Shown here piece by piece: positions 1 through 7,025 of a stretch of 7,802 nucleotides of DNA. The notes beneath the pieces are model-generated. The model ran no database searches. It saw only the letters and a list, made by a program, of their open reading frames with translations, and was not told where the DNA came from. This DNA comes from Burkholderiales bacterium (GTDB lineage: Bacteria > Pseudomonadota > Gammaproteobacteria > Burkholderiales > Burkholderiaceae_F), in contig JAJPXW010000047.1 of the NCBI GenBank assembly GCA_021205255.1, positions 2,877 through 10,678 of the forward strand. Reading direction: 5' to 3'. Position 1 is the first letter of the stretch. The number at the start of each line of letters is the position of its first letter. A program made the translations under genes and the position numbers.

Positions 1-1
1 C

Positions 2-760
2 CTTTATTCATTGCGTTCTGAGCTGGCTTTTACAGAACCCGTCAATAACCATACTTTCGTCTTGCGAGTGACCCCAATGGTGGAACCCTCGCAACAAACG
101 CTTCGCATTACTCTTACTAGCGAACCTGAATGTAAATTAGCATCCTATATCGATGCCTTTGGCAACACTGTCCACGAAGGATATCTGGAAGAATCCCATA
201 GTGCTTTCATCTTTAATTCAACAGGCGAAGTACTTGTTGATAGTACAAAGAAAGACACAACGCCACCGGCTCCTTACTACTACATGCCTACTAAACTGAC
301 GGAAGTCTGTGGAGGTTTGCAGGAATTTGTAGATGGGGTCGAGGTTTTCGACCGTCCTCAAAAGACCACTGAGGAGATGATTGGTAAGCTTGGTGATACT
401 TTCCACTATGAAAAAGGACATACCACAACGGCAACTTCCGCTACGCAAGCCTGGGAGATAGGCGCTGGCGTCTGCCAGGACTTTACGCATATTGCAATCG
501 CTACTTTAAGACATAAGGGCATACCTTGCCGCTATGTGGCAGGCTTGCTTGTCGGAGAAGGAGCTTCTCACGCCTGGGTAGAGGTTTTTGACGGAAAAGA
601 ATGGGTTGCCTTCGATCCTACCCATCGCCGCGTTTGCGATGAAACTTATATGAAAATTTCCCATGGTCCGGACTTTTCCGAATGTGCTCTTGAACGGGGC
701 GTGTTCATGGGAAATGGCAAACAGGAAATGACTTCTAAATGCGCTCTTCTAGAGATCTAG
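2..760 (+). CDS. Transglutaminase-like cysteine hydrolase, 5' end cut by window edge
   Basis: This is a member of the bacterial transglutaminase-like family (COG1305 type), a papain-fold thiol enzyme that makes, breaks or exchanges amide bonds. The first in-window start, TTG at 11, is probably internal. The frame is open to the left edge and reads YSLRSELAF before PVNNHTFVLRVTP, which fits the usual beginning of the family's N-terminal beta domain, so I expect only a few residues to be missing. Numbering from the TTG, the N-terminal beta domain covers about 1-90 and the catalytic core about 115-210. The expected triad is visible: Cys155 in GAGVCQDFTHI, His187 in GASHAWVEVF and Asp202 in FDPTH. 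I see no signal peptide or membrane segment, though the true N-terminus is outside the window. The next gene starts 3 nt after the stop, indicating co-transcription. In many genomes this family sits with circularly permuted ATP-grasp and alpha-E proteins. That context cannot be seen here. The substrate is unknown. Confidence 0.9.
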   Translation, partial: LYSLRSELAFTEPVNNHTFVLRVTPMVEPSQQTLRITLTSEPECKLASYIDAFGNTVHEGYLEESHSAFIFNSTGEVLVDSTKKDTTPPAPYYYMPTKLTEVCGGLQEFVDGVEVFDRPQKTTEEMIGKLGDTFHYEKGHTTTATSATQAWEIGAGVCQDFTHIAIATLRHKGIPCRYVAGLLVGEGASHAWVEVFDGKEWVAFDPTHRRVCDETYMKISHGPDFSECALERGVFMGNGKQEMTSKCALLEI

Positions 761-763
761 CAG

Positions 764-1705
764 ATGCTTGAAAAAGTTTTATCCGTAGAAATGCCCGTGG
801 GGGAGAACAATGTCATTTGGAAAAATCGACATGTCCCCCGAAATGCGGGGCCAGATCTCTCTGGACTGAAGCGCCTTTGTGTAGTTTCCGGCATTCATGG
901 CGATGAATTGGAAGGACAATACGTTTGCTATGAACTTAATCGCATCCTGACCGAGCATTCCCAGCATCTAAAAGGAATAGTAGATATCTATCCAGCATTG
1001 AACCCTCTAGGCATCGATTCCATTCAAAGAGGAGTTCCACGCTTTGACCTTGACATGAACCGGATCTTTCCAGGTAATCTGCAAGGAACGGTTACCGAAT
1101 GGGCAGCTCATCAAATAGTGGAAGACTTAAAGGGTGCGGATTTCGCAATTGATATTCACGCTAGTAATATTTTCCTACGTGAGATACCGCAAGTTCGCGT
1201 CAATATCAATACGGCCGATGTCCTAGTTAAGTACGCTAAGCAATTAAATGTGGACTTTGTCTGGATCCACCAAGCTTCGACAGTACTCGAATCCACTCTC
1301 GCTTACAGTATGAATGCCTTAGGCGTAAAGACCTTAGTAGTGGAAATGGGGGTAGGAATGCGTCTAACTGTCGACTTCTGTAAAAGGCTAGTCCACGGCA
1401 TCCTCAATCTAATGAAAAACGAAGGGATGTGGGACGGCGAAGTGCCACCTGTAAAAGAACCTATCGTATCGGCCGACCGTGCAGTTAGCTTTATTAACGC
1501 GGAAAAGCCTGGCCTATTTGTCCCTGCAAAGTTGCATAGTAGTATGGTGGAAGCCGGAGACCTAGTTGGCCAAATCGTTGATCCGTTTAAAGGAGAAGTT
1601 CGCGAAGAGTGTCGGACTCCAATTAAGGGTCTTTTGTTTACTTTAAGGGAATATCCAATTGTTAATGTCGGCTCGCTTATCGCAAGGATTTTGGAGGATG
1701 CATGA
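764..1705 (+). CDS. Succinylglutamate desuccinylase/aspartoacylase-family zinc deacylase, active-site complete
   Basis: This is a 313-residue M14-type metallo-deacylase of the AstE/AspA family, which hydrolyses N-acyl amino acids or related amides. The zinc site is intact: His45 and Glu48 in SGIHGDELEG and His132 in DIHAS. The substrate-binding Asn-Arg pair is in DMNRIFPG (97-104). Glu194 in LVVEMG fits the catalytic base. Residues from about 225 to the end form the C-terminal beta-barrel common in this family, with the pattern EAGDLVGQIVDPFKG followed by a turn and PIVNVGSLIARI. Length is normal for the family and no signal peptide is seen. The ATG lies 3 nt after the transglutaminase stop. 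Only a weak AGAGA at 751-755 precedes it, so translation may be coupled to the upstream gene. The last bases overlap the next gene's start. The sequence fits a generic AstE/AspA subgroup and I cannot assign it to astE, aspA or an ectoine-degradation deacylase, so no symbol is given. Confidence 0.9.
   Translation: MLEKVLSVEMPVGENNVIWKNRHVPRNAGPDLSGLKRLCVVSGIHGDELEGQYVCYELNRILTEHSQHLKGIVDIYPALNPLGIDSIQRGVPRFDLDMNRIFPGNLQGTVTEWAAHQIVEDLKGADFAIDIHASNIFLREIPQVRVNINTADVLVKYAKQLNVDFVWIHQASTVLESTLAYSMNALGVKTLVVEMGVGMRLTVDFCKRLVHGILNLMKNEGMWDGEVPPVKEPIVSADRAVSFINAEKPGLFVPAKLHSSMVEAGDLVGQIVDPFKGEVREECRTPIKGLLFTLREYPIVNVGSLIARILEDA
1693..1697 (+). promoter_or_regulatory. Shine-Dalgarno for second deacylase paralogue
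   Basis: GGAGG lies 4 nt before the ATG at 1702, inside the last codons of the first deacylase gene. It supports this start and, with the ATGA stop-start overlap at 1702-1705, points to coupled translation of the two paralogues. Confidence 0.75.
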
Positions 1706-2634
1706 GAACTGAAGTCATCTTCGAAATGGAATCCTGCTATCGGGAGTCGTTTAAAGTCATTGCTCATTACTTTGGTGGCAAGAGACCGATGGTATGCGTC
1801 CTCGGTAACCTTCGAGGTAATGAAATCCAGCAGCTCTATATCTCTGGAATGCTAGTGAAGCGCTTAAAGGAAATCGAAGAGCAGGGTTTGATCCGCAGAA
1901 GCTATGGCATTTGTGTAGTGCCGACAGCTAATCCTTATTCGATTAATATCGGAAAGCGCTTCTGGGCGATGGACAATTCGGACATTAACCGCATGTTCCC
2001 AGGCTACGATAAAGGAGAGACCACTCAGAGAATTGCCGCTGGGATTTTTGATAAGTTGCAAGGCTATAAGTACGGAATCCATGTGGCCTCTTTTTACATT
2101 CCTGGAGACTTTGTACCGCACGTTCGAATGATACATACGCCGTATCAGGATGTTTCTATGGGTGAACTGTTTGGGTTGCCCTTTGTCGTGCTACGGGAAC
2201 CTGTCCCATTCGATACGACCACACTGAACTTTAATTGGCAAGTTTGGGGGACGATGGCTTATTCGATTTATTCGAATTCAACTGATCAAATTAACCAGGC
2301 TGGCGCTGAAGCGGCAGTTAGTGCTATCTTGAGGTTTCTGGCCAGAATGCGAATAATCGACTACAACGTCTACGGCGGCAACGAAGCAACTATTTTCCCT
2401 GAAGACGAATTGCAGACACAGAGATCTTCGCTTGCATGGATTTTTGTTCCGTACGCTAAGTGTTTCGATGAAATTAGAAAAGGTGAAGTCATCGCAAAAA
2501 TAGTCGATCCGATTACTGGAGAAGATAGTCCAGTTGTCGCGGATGTTAACGGCATCGTATTTTTCCGCCGTAACGAACCCTTAGTGATGGCTCATCAGGA
2601 ACTGTTTATGGTAGTTCCGGAACTTCATCGCTAA
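1702..2634 (+). CDS. Degenerate AstE/AspA-family paralogue, probable pseudoenzyme
   Basis: This 310-residue protein aligns along its length with the preceding deacylase. Shared features are an N-terminal VCVLGNLRGNE block, ANPYSIN, DINRMFPG (94-101), and a C-terminal barrel with GEVIAKIVDPITGE (about 261-274). The catalytic set is damaged. The first zinc histidine of the HGDE motif is Arg38, and Asp of that motif is Asn40. Glu41 is kept. The DIHAS motif reads GIHVAS, which keeps His127 but loses the Asp and adds a residue. The catalytic Glu position falls on Ser188 in TMAYSIYS. Metal-dependent hydrolysis by the usual mechanism therefore looks unlikely. The frame is intact, the start has a good ribosome binding site, and the gene overlaps the active paralogue by 4 nt, so it appears to be expressed and maintained. 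I infer a regulatory or structural partner of the upstream enzyme, perhaps in a hetero-oligomer, or a binding protein for a related ligand. A changed chemistry is also possible. Confidence 0.85.
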   Translation: MRTEVIFEMESCYRESFKVIAHYFGGKRPMVCVLGNLRGNEIQQLYISGMLVKRLKEIEEQGLIRRSYGICVVPTANPYSINIGKRFWAMDNSDINRMFPGYDKGETTQRIAAGIFDKLQGYKYGIHVASFYIPGDFVPHVRMIHTPYQDVSMGELFGLPFVVLREPVPFDTTTLNFNWQVWGTMAYSIYSNSTDQINQAGAEAAVSAILRFLARMRIIDYNVYGGNEATIFPEDELQTQRSSLAWIFVPYAKCFDEIRKGEVIAKIVDPITGEDSPVVADVNGIVFFRRNEPLVMAHQELFMVVPELHR

Positions 2635-2645
2635 GTTCTACTTTT

Positions 2646-3269
2646 ATGGCTAACGACATCGCAACTGTACCGAAATTAGAGCCAGGCAAATTCCATCGGA
2701 CTGAACAGACCATTAAGAAAAGCCGCTTTATAACTTCTGTTAGTCGAGCAAGCAGTACTGAAGAAGCTAAGAGATTTGTGGATCAAATTCGATCCGAATT
2801 TCCTGATGCCCGCCATAATTGCTGGGCTTTTAACGCTGGACTAGCCGGCTCTACTGCAAAAGTAGGGTGCAGTGACGATGGAGAACCCAAAGGTACAGCC
2901 GGTAGACCGATGTTGACAGTACTTTTGCATAGCGGAATTAGCGAAATAGTGGCGGTCGTAACTCGCTACTTTGGTGGAATTCTGCTAGGTACCGGTGGTC
3001 TTGTTAAAGCTTATCAATCAAGCGTCAAAATTAATCTGGAGACTCTCCCCGTAGCAGAAAAGATTTCTATGGTTCTGCTTAAAGCTAGGTTGCCTTATAG
3101 CGCTCTTGCTAACATTCAAAACATGTTGCCTCGCTATGGTGCATCTATTGCCGGCCAGAGTTTTAGCGAAGATGTTGAACTTGTCGTATCTACCCCTGAA
3201 GAGACGGCCTCTGATTTAATATCCTTTCTCAAAACTAATGGGTGCACTATTAGTACACCCATCAAATAG
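2646..3269 (+). CDS. yigZ: YigZ/IMPACT family protein
   Basis: This 207-residue protein belongs to the YigZ (UPF0029/IMPACT) family, conserved cytoplasmic proteins of uncertain biochemical role that are related to the eukaryotic regulator IMPACT. The N-terminal IMPACT domain (about 15-125) has all the recognisable blocks: KKSRFIT, DARHNCWAF, SDDGEPKGTAGRPML and TRYFGGILLGTGGLVKAY. The C-terminal part (about 140-205) fits the small ferredoxin-like DUF1949 domain. Length matches E. coli YigZ closely. The ATG at 2646 follows the previous stop by 11 nt. No clear Shine-Dalgarno sequence is visible in that gap, so it may rely on read-through translation from upstream. Its place at the end of a deacylase/transglutaminase operon looks like transcriptional hitch-hiking, and I see no evidence that it works in the same pathway. 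The stop lies 12 nt from the end of the convergent sbcC-like gene. Confidence 0.93.
   Translation: MANDIATVPKLEPGKFHRTEQTIKKSRFITSVSRASSTEEAKRFVDQIRSEFPDARHNCWAFNAGLAGSTAKVGCSDDGEPKGTAGRPMLTVLLHSGISEIVAVVTRYFGGILLGTGGLVKAYQSSVKINLETLPVAEKISMVLLKARLPYSALANIQNMLPRYGASIAGQSFSEDVELVVSTPEETASDLISFLKTNGCTISTPIK
3240..3260. terminator. Hairpin at convergent gene ends, possible bidirectional terminator
   Basis: GGGTGCACT and AGTACACCC form a 9-bp stem with one mismatch and a 3-nt ATT loop, inside the last codons of yigZ. On the - strand it is followed by ATTAGTTTT, a moderate U-rich tail, so it could end the sbcC-like transcript. On the + strand no T-run follows. A second, weaker inverted repeat, AATAGA/TCTATT at 3265-3283, spans the two stop codons. 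The position between convergent genes supports termination. The hairpin itself is only moderate. Confidence 0.45.
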
Positions 3270-3281
3270 ATTCGGTTTCTA

Positions 3282-6200
3282 TTAGCCTAGGACTTGAACA
3301 ACACTGTTGCCTCGTAATTGAGAGCCACCGTGGTTAAGTTCATCAGTGATAATGCGAACTGGCGATAAGTTTTCGTCTTCAGAATTGGGCGTGACTACTC
3401 CAACTATCTTTCCCTGTTGGTTAAGTCTGAAGACTGTGCTCATTAAAGCTTCTTTAGAAGCGGCATCTAAACTAGCTGGGCTACTTTGCACTAGGACGAA
3501 GTCACAAGGGCATTTCATACTTTCTAGCTGTTGCAATGCAAGGCATAAAGAAAGGCTAACTAGGAAAGATTCGCTCGGTGTGAAGTCAGAAGTAGTTTTT
3601 GGATAGTTGTAGTTTTGGTCATAGACCAGCATGAGTTCATAGGGATTCTCAATATTGCGCTGCAACACATATCGAGGATTGACTAGTCGCAAATGACCAC
3701 TTGCATATTCGACTAGCAATTCAAATCCAAGATCTATTTCCCTGTCGAGATTGCTGGAGTTTGGCGTATCGTTAACCGCCTGAAGCAACGTATCCCAATG
3801 CTCGCTTTCTAGACGCTTCTTTTCATAGTCCTCGTTTTCTCTTAGGAAGCGTTGTTTGGCGAAATTATTTTGCTCTAGCTCTTCGGAATAGGTTTGTTCT
3901 AACTTCAGAGCTTCAGCTAAATCGGCTTTTGTCTTCTCGTAGGCTTCTCTAGCTTCTCCGAGGGTCATTCCAGTTAAGTGCTTTTGCTCTTCTGCTAGAT
4001 ATTCAGCTTCCTTTGCTGACTTACGAGCCATAAGGTCAGTGAGGTGCTGCGTTAGAGAATCATTTTCAGCTTGCAGTTCCAATCTTTGCACTTCCGAAAT
4101 ACGTGAGGAGAGGAACTGCGCTTCTGATATAAAGCCAGCTGTTTGAAGGGCTTGCATAAAACTATTTTCCAATTCCGCCGTCTTTGAAGCCAGGTTATTT
4201 GTATCTGCTTCATCAGAGGCAATGGATTGCTCGCAGGCCTGTAATTCAAGACGCCTTTCAGATTCAAATGCAGTAGCATCTTCAAAAGCTTCTTTAGCGG
4301 CATCGAGCTCTCGAATGGCCTGGTTTTCGTAATCAGATAGATTTTGCGTCCCCATTAAATCCGCTCGATCTTTGCTGAGGATTTTGATTTCTGCATCCAA
4401 GCGGGAAATGTCTATTCCTAGTTGCTGTACTAAAGCCGTTTCATCCCGAAGTCTTTCTGAAGCCTTGGTCAAAGTTTCTTCGGATTGAGTTAAATGGACT
4501 CCGATGGCAGCTAATTCATGAGTCATTTCTTCCCAAGCTGTCTTCTTATTTAAAAGGATTGGGAACTGCTGCTTAAGCATGGAAGGCGTTGTTGCCTTGA
4601 TTCCATGCTTGGAGAAAAAGCGCTCGAGCTCCTTAATAAGATCGTCACGATGTCTGACGTTCTGGACTTCCGATTGGGACAGTTGCTGAAGTTCTTGAGT
4701 AGTTTCTCCAATGATATGGAGCGTTGTTGCGTTTTTATCCGTAAGGGCATCGACTTCCGATCTTACTTTTTCCAGCTCCTCTTCCGACTCGCGAATAACG
4801 GTGGTAAGAGAAGTGTACTGGGTAAGTTTAGACTGAGATTCTTCAACTTTATTTTTCGCAACCGTCATTTTCTGACGGATGATCATCGCCCAAGACAACA
4901 ACTTCTTCTCTTTAAGACCGGAAATTTCCAACGCTTCTGCCATAGCTAGAATGGCGCTTTTCATCTGGTCTATCCTCTGTTCGGACTCCTTAATAGTTTG
5001 TTCGGAAGTCTGTACGACAGCCGAGAGCCTATGGCATTTGGTTTGCGCCTCCTGATAGGCTGCTGAGGCAAGTTCAGCTTCTTTTTGTGCATGCTTGAGC
5101 TTTTCTTCAGCTGCAACTGCCGATGGCGTCGAGGAGACATAAGGATGATGGATAGCACCGCACAGAGGGCATGGCTTTCCATTGGCTAGCTCTTTACGAT
5201 AACTTTCAAGGCTAGCAACTTTATTTTGGAAGTCCAAAATTTCTTTGCAGTTCTGCGCTATAGTTTTTTTATCCCTAAGGATTTGCGCTGCGCTATTTAA
5301 TTCCGTATTGGCGATTTTTAATTCGTGATAGTTCTTATTAAGTAGATTCTTTTCAAGTTGCTCCTGCTCAGACATCTTTGCGATCTTTTCGCATAGCTGC
5401 TCCAACTTCTGTACGCCTTCGGCCTTTGCGCTAAAGGTCTCTATATCCTTTTCAAGGCTGGCCGAAGCTGTTTTTCCTAATAATTTAGCTAATGACCTCG
5501 TCTTTAAACCGATATCGGTTTCTAGGAATAAAAGACGCTTTTTAAGTGAGGAAAGATGGGTTTCATTCTCCTGATGATCTGATCTAGCCTTCTCCAGAGT
5601 TATCTGCGCTGTCTTTTGCGTTTTTGCCGTTTCAGCAATTTCTGCCGACAATCTATCGATCTCGTTTAGCTTTATCTGGCAGGTTTGGATATCGGAAGCG
5701 AATTTTTCATCGGCACCGAGCTCATTGAGTTTCTTGTAAATGAAGGATTTCGCATTTTTAGATTGGGAAATATCCTTTTTTAGTTCCTGGCATGTCTCTG
5801 CCGTAGCTTTCTGATCTGATTCGGCTTTTTCGAACTGCGCAGCCTTGGCAGTGGCCGAATTTGTCAACTCGACTAGTTTTTCATCAATAGCACGGACTTT
5901 ACCAAGTAGATCTTTTTTAGTTGTCCAGATGTTTTCGGCCTTGCGATATAGACTGGATTTATCCGCTAAGTTCGTCTGTGCGAGCTGCGCTCTTTTTTGC
6001 AGAGGAGAAACTTTAGTTCTGCCCTCTGCAAGCTTCTTTTGCGCATCGGCCAGCTTTTCTCTGACTTCTTTAAGGTTGTTGTAGCTATTGACAAGCTTAA
6101 CCGCGTTGTTTGCGCTTTGAAGAACTGGTCGTTTGATATCGAATCTCGCCAAACTATCTTTAAGGGCAGCCTCTTCTTTCCCTAATTTCTGCAGTTCTTC

Positions 6201-6950
6201 TTTCAAAGAGCCCATTGTCTGCAGCCATGCAATAGCCACTTCGCTGTCCGTTGTTATCTTTTTAAGTGAATTAATCCGGTCTTGGCTACTCTTTAGGTTC
6301 CTAAATAATTGGGCTTCTTCTTCCCGACTAAGGTAGTGACAGGCTTCAACCATGCGCTTTGAGACATCGGCTGCCGTTTTTTTCTGCCTTGCGATGTTGC
6401 TAGTCAGCGAAGGAAGAAGTGGCAATAGGCTGTTATCCCAAATGTGAGTGTGCATAATTTGCTTCAAGTCACTTGGAGAAGGAAGAAATTCTCCAAACTT
6501 AGCTGGCGCAAGGCAAAAGAGCTTAGTAAAGCCTGAATAGGTCGTGCCTATTATTTTATGGATTGCAAGCTTTGCGCCTTCACCGACTTTTAATAGATTG
6601 ACCCCGTTACCGTCCATGAGCTTGACTTGCCCATCAGCTAGTTTTTTATTTGGTTCAGCTGTCCATTGCGCTGTGTAGGTAGCATTTCCAACTGAGAACA
6701 CGACTTTGCTCCACAACTTTTTAGAGGGGTCTGTAAAGGGAGCCGTCGCTGTTTTTTCCTCATTATGTAGATCGTAGGTCGTTCCGAAAAGAGCCAAGCT
6801 GATGGCATCTGAAATTGCCGTCGAGAGAGCTGGGGAATCGGAAAAGAAAACAAAAAATGGATTTTGTGCGTAGGCCGGATCTGTGAAGTCTATTTTCCAG
6901 GTTCCCTTAAAAGGAGCAAGGTTGCTAAAAGTAGCGGACAGAATTTTCAT
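3282..6950 (-). CDS. SbcC/Rad50-like coiled-coil protein with degenerate ATPase motifs
   Basis: This 1222-residue protein has SbcC architecture: an N-terminal half head (1 to about 180), a long coiled-coil arm, a zinc hook CPLC at 594-597 within GKPCPLCGAIHHPYV, a returning arm, and a C-terminal half head (about 1075-1222, including LRLVNPRYVLQR). It is longer than E. coli SbcC (1048), mainly in the arms. SbcC normally works with the SbcD nuclease on DNA ends and hairpins using ATP. Here every nucleotide-handling motif is altered at the correct spacing. Walker A GPTGAGKST corresponds to residues 37-45, SDSPALSTA, with Lys replaced by Ser43. The Q-loop Gln (LAQGDF) is Pro149 in LAPAKF. The signature LSGGES is FTPSES (1123-1128). 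Walker B DE is Gln1155-Ser1156. The H-loop His is Pro1188. The D-loop SLD (1160-1162) and framework segments such as DAISLALFGTT and SESFLVSLSLCLAL remain. The ORF has no interruption. The ATG start matches the family's MKIL-type N-terminus. No good ribosome binding site is seen and no sbcD lies adjacent. I infer a structural or regulatory pseudo-ATPase. A slowly decaying gene is less likely. Confidence 0.9.
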   Translation of the reverse strand: MKILSATFSNLAPFKGTWKIDFTDPAYAQNPFFVFFSDSPALSTAISDAISLALFGTTYDLHNEEKTATAPFTDPSKKLWSKVVFSVGNATYTAQWTAEPNKKLADGQVKLMDGNGVNLLKVGEGAKLAIHKIIGTTYSGFTKLFCLAPAKFGEFLPSPSDLKQIMHTHIWDNSLLPLLPSLTSNIARQKKTAADVSKRMVEACHYLSREEEAQLFRNLKSSQDRINSLKKITTDSEVAIAWLQTMGSLKEELQKLGKEEAALKDSLARFDIKRPVLQSANNAVKLVNSYNNLKEVREKLADAQKKLAEGRTKVSPLQKRAQLAQTNLADKSSLYRKAENIWTTKKDLLGKVRAIDEKLVELTNSATAKAAQFEKAESDQKATAETCQELKKDISQSKNAKSFIYKKLNELGADEKFASDIQTCQIKLNEIDRLSAEIAETAKTQKTAQITLEKARSDHQENETHLSSLKKRLLFLETDIGLKTRSLAKLLGKTASASLEKDIETFSAKAEGVQKLEQLCEKIAKMSEQEQLEKNLLNKNYHELKIANTELNSAAQILRDKKTIAQNCKEILDFQNKVASLESYRKELANGKPCPLCGAIHHPYVSSTPSAVAAEEKLKHAQKEAELASAAYQEAQTKCHRLSAVVQTSEQTIKESEQRIDQMKSAILAMAEALEISGLKEKKLLSWAMIIRQKMTVAKNKVEESQSKLTQYTSLTTVIRESEEELEKVRSEVDALTDKNATTLHIIGETTQELQQLSQSEVQNVRHRDDLIKELERFFSKHGIKATTPSMLKQQFPILLNKKTAWEEMTHELAAIGVHLTQSEETLTKASERLRDETALVQQLGIDISRLDAEIKILSKDRADLMGTQNLSDYENQAIRELDAAKEAFEDATAFESERRLELQACEQSIASDEADTNNLASKTAELENSFMQALQTAGFISEAQFLSSRISEVQRLELQAENDSLTQHLTDLMARKSAKEAEYLAEEQKHLTGMTLGEAREAYEKTKADLAEALKLEQTYSEELEQNNFAKQRFLRENEDYEKKRLESEHWDTLLQAVNDTPNSSNLDREIDLGFELLVEYASGHLRLVNPRYVLQRNIENPYELMLVYDQNYNYPKTTSDFTPSESFLVSLSLCLALQQLESMKCPCDFVLVQSSPASLDAASKEALMSTVFRLNQQGKIVGVVTPNSEDENLSPVRIITDELNHGGSQLRGNSVVQVLG
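5160..5171 (-). other. Zinc-hook CPLC of the SbcC-like protein
   Basis: These four codons encode Cys-Pro-Leu-Cys (residues 594-597), the CxxC at the apex of the coiled coil. In Rad50/SbcC two such hooks coordinate one zinc ion and join two molecules. The following GAIHHP segment also resembles the family consensus. Its retention contrasts with the loss of all ATPase residues. Confidence 0.85.
6816..6842 (-). other. Degenerate Walker A site of the SbcC-like protein
   Basis: These codons encode residues 37-45, SDSPALSTA. They occupy the exact place of GPTGAGKST, between a hydrophobic strand (FFVFF) and DAISLALFGTT, which matches the helix and loop that follow the P-loop in SbcC. All three glycines and the lysine are absent. 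Translating the bases directly confirms the residues, and the spacing on both sides is unchanged, so this is substitution and not a frameshift. Confidence 0.85.
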
Positions 6951-6960
6951 AGTGGTACAG

Positions 6961-6997
6961 CTAAAACAAACAGAGCCATTCTAAATACTTTGGCTCT
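6961..6997 (-). terminator. Probable rho-independent terminator after the small membrane gene
   Basis: On the - strand AGAGCCA and TGGCTCT form a perfect 7-bp stem (6991-6997 with 6972-6978) around a 12-nt loop, followed by GTTTGTTTTAG, a U-rich run. It sits between the stop of the 99-residue membrane protein and the start of the sbcC-like gene. It would separate the two genes, or partly attenuate read-through into the second. Confidence 0.5.
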
Positions 6998-7025
6998 TTG
7001 GGCCAGAAGAGGAAGTTGGGGATAT

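Noticed and set aside
11..13. TTG as the start codon of the transglutaminase-like gene
   Set aside because: The frame stays open to the window edge, and the residues encoded before it (LYS) continue the expected N-terminal strand, so the real start most likely lies just outside.
4605..4949. 114-codon open frame on the + strand inside the sbcC-like gene
   Set aside because: It is antisense to a gene with clear family architecture, resembles no known domain and lacks a ribosome binding site. The same applies to the other frames opposite or within this gene.
3282..6950. A sequencing or frameshift artefact as the cause of the missing Walker A and Walker B motifs
   Set aside because: Conserved SbcC framework lies directly on both sides of each altered motif in the same frame and at unchanged spacing, and five separate motifs are affected.
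6972..6997. TAGAAT on the - strand as a -10 box for the sbcC-like gene
   Set aside because: No acceptable -35 hexamer lies at the right distance and the site falls inside the terminator-like hairpin.
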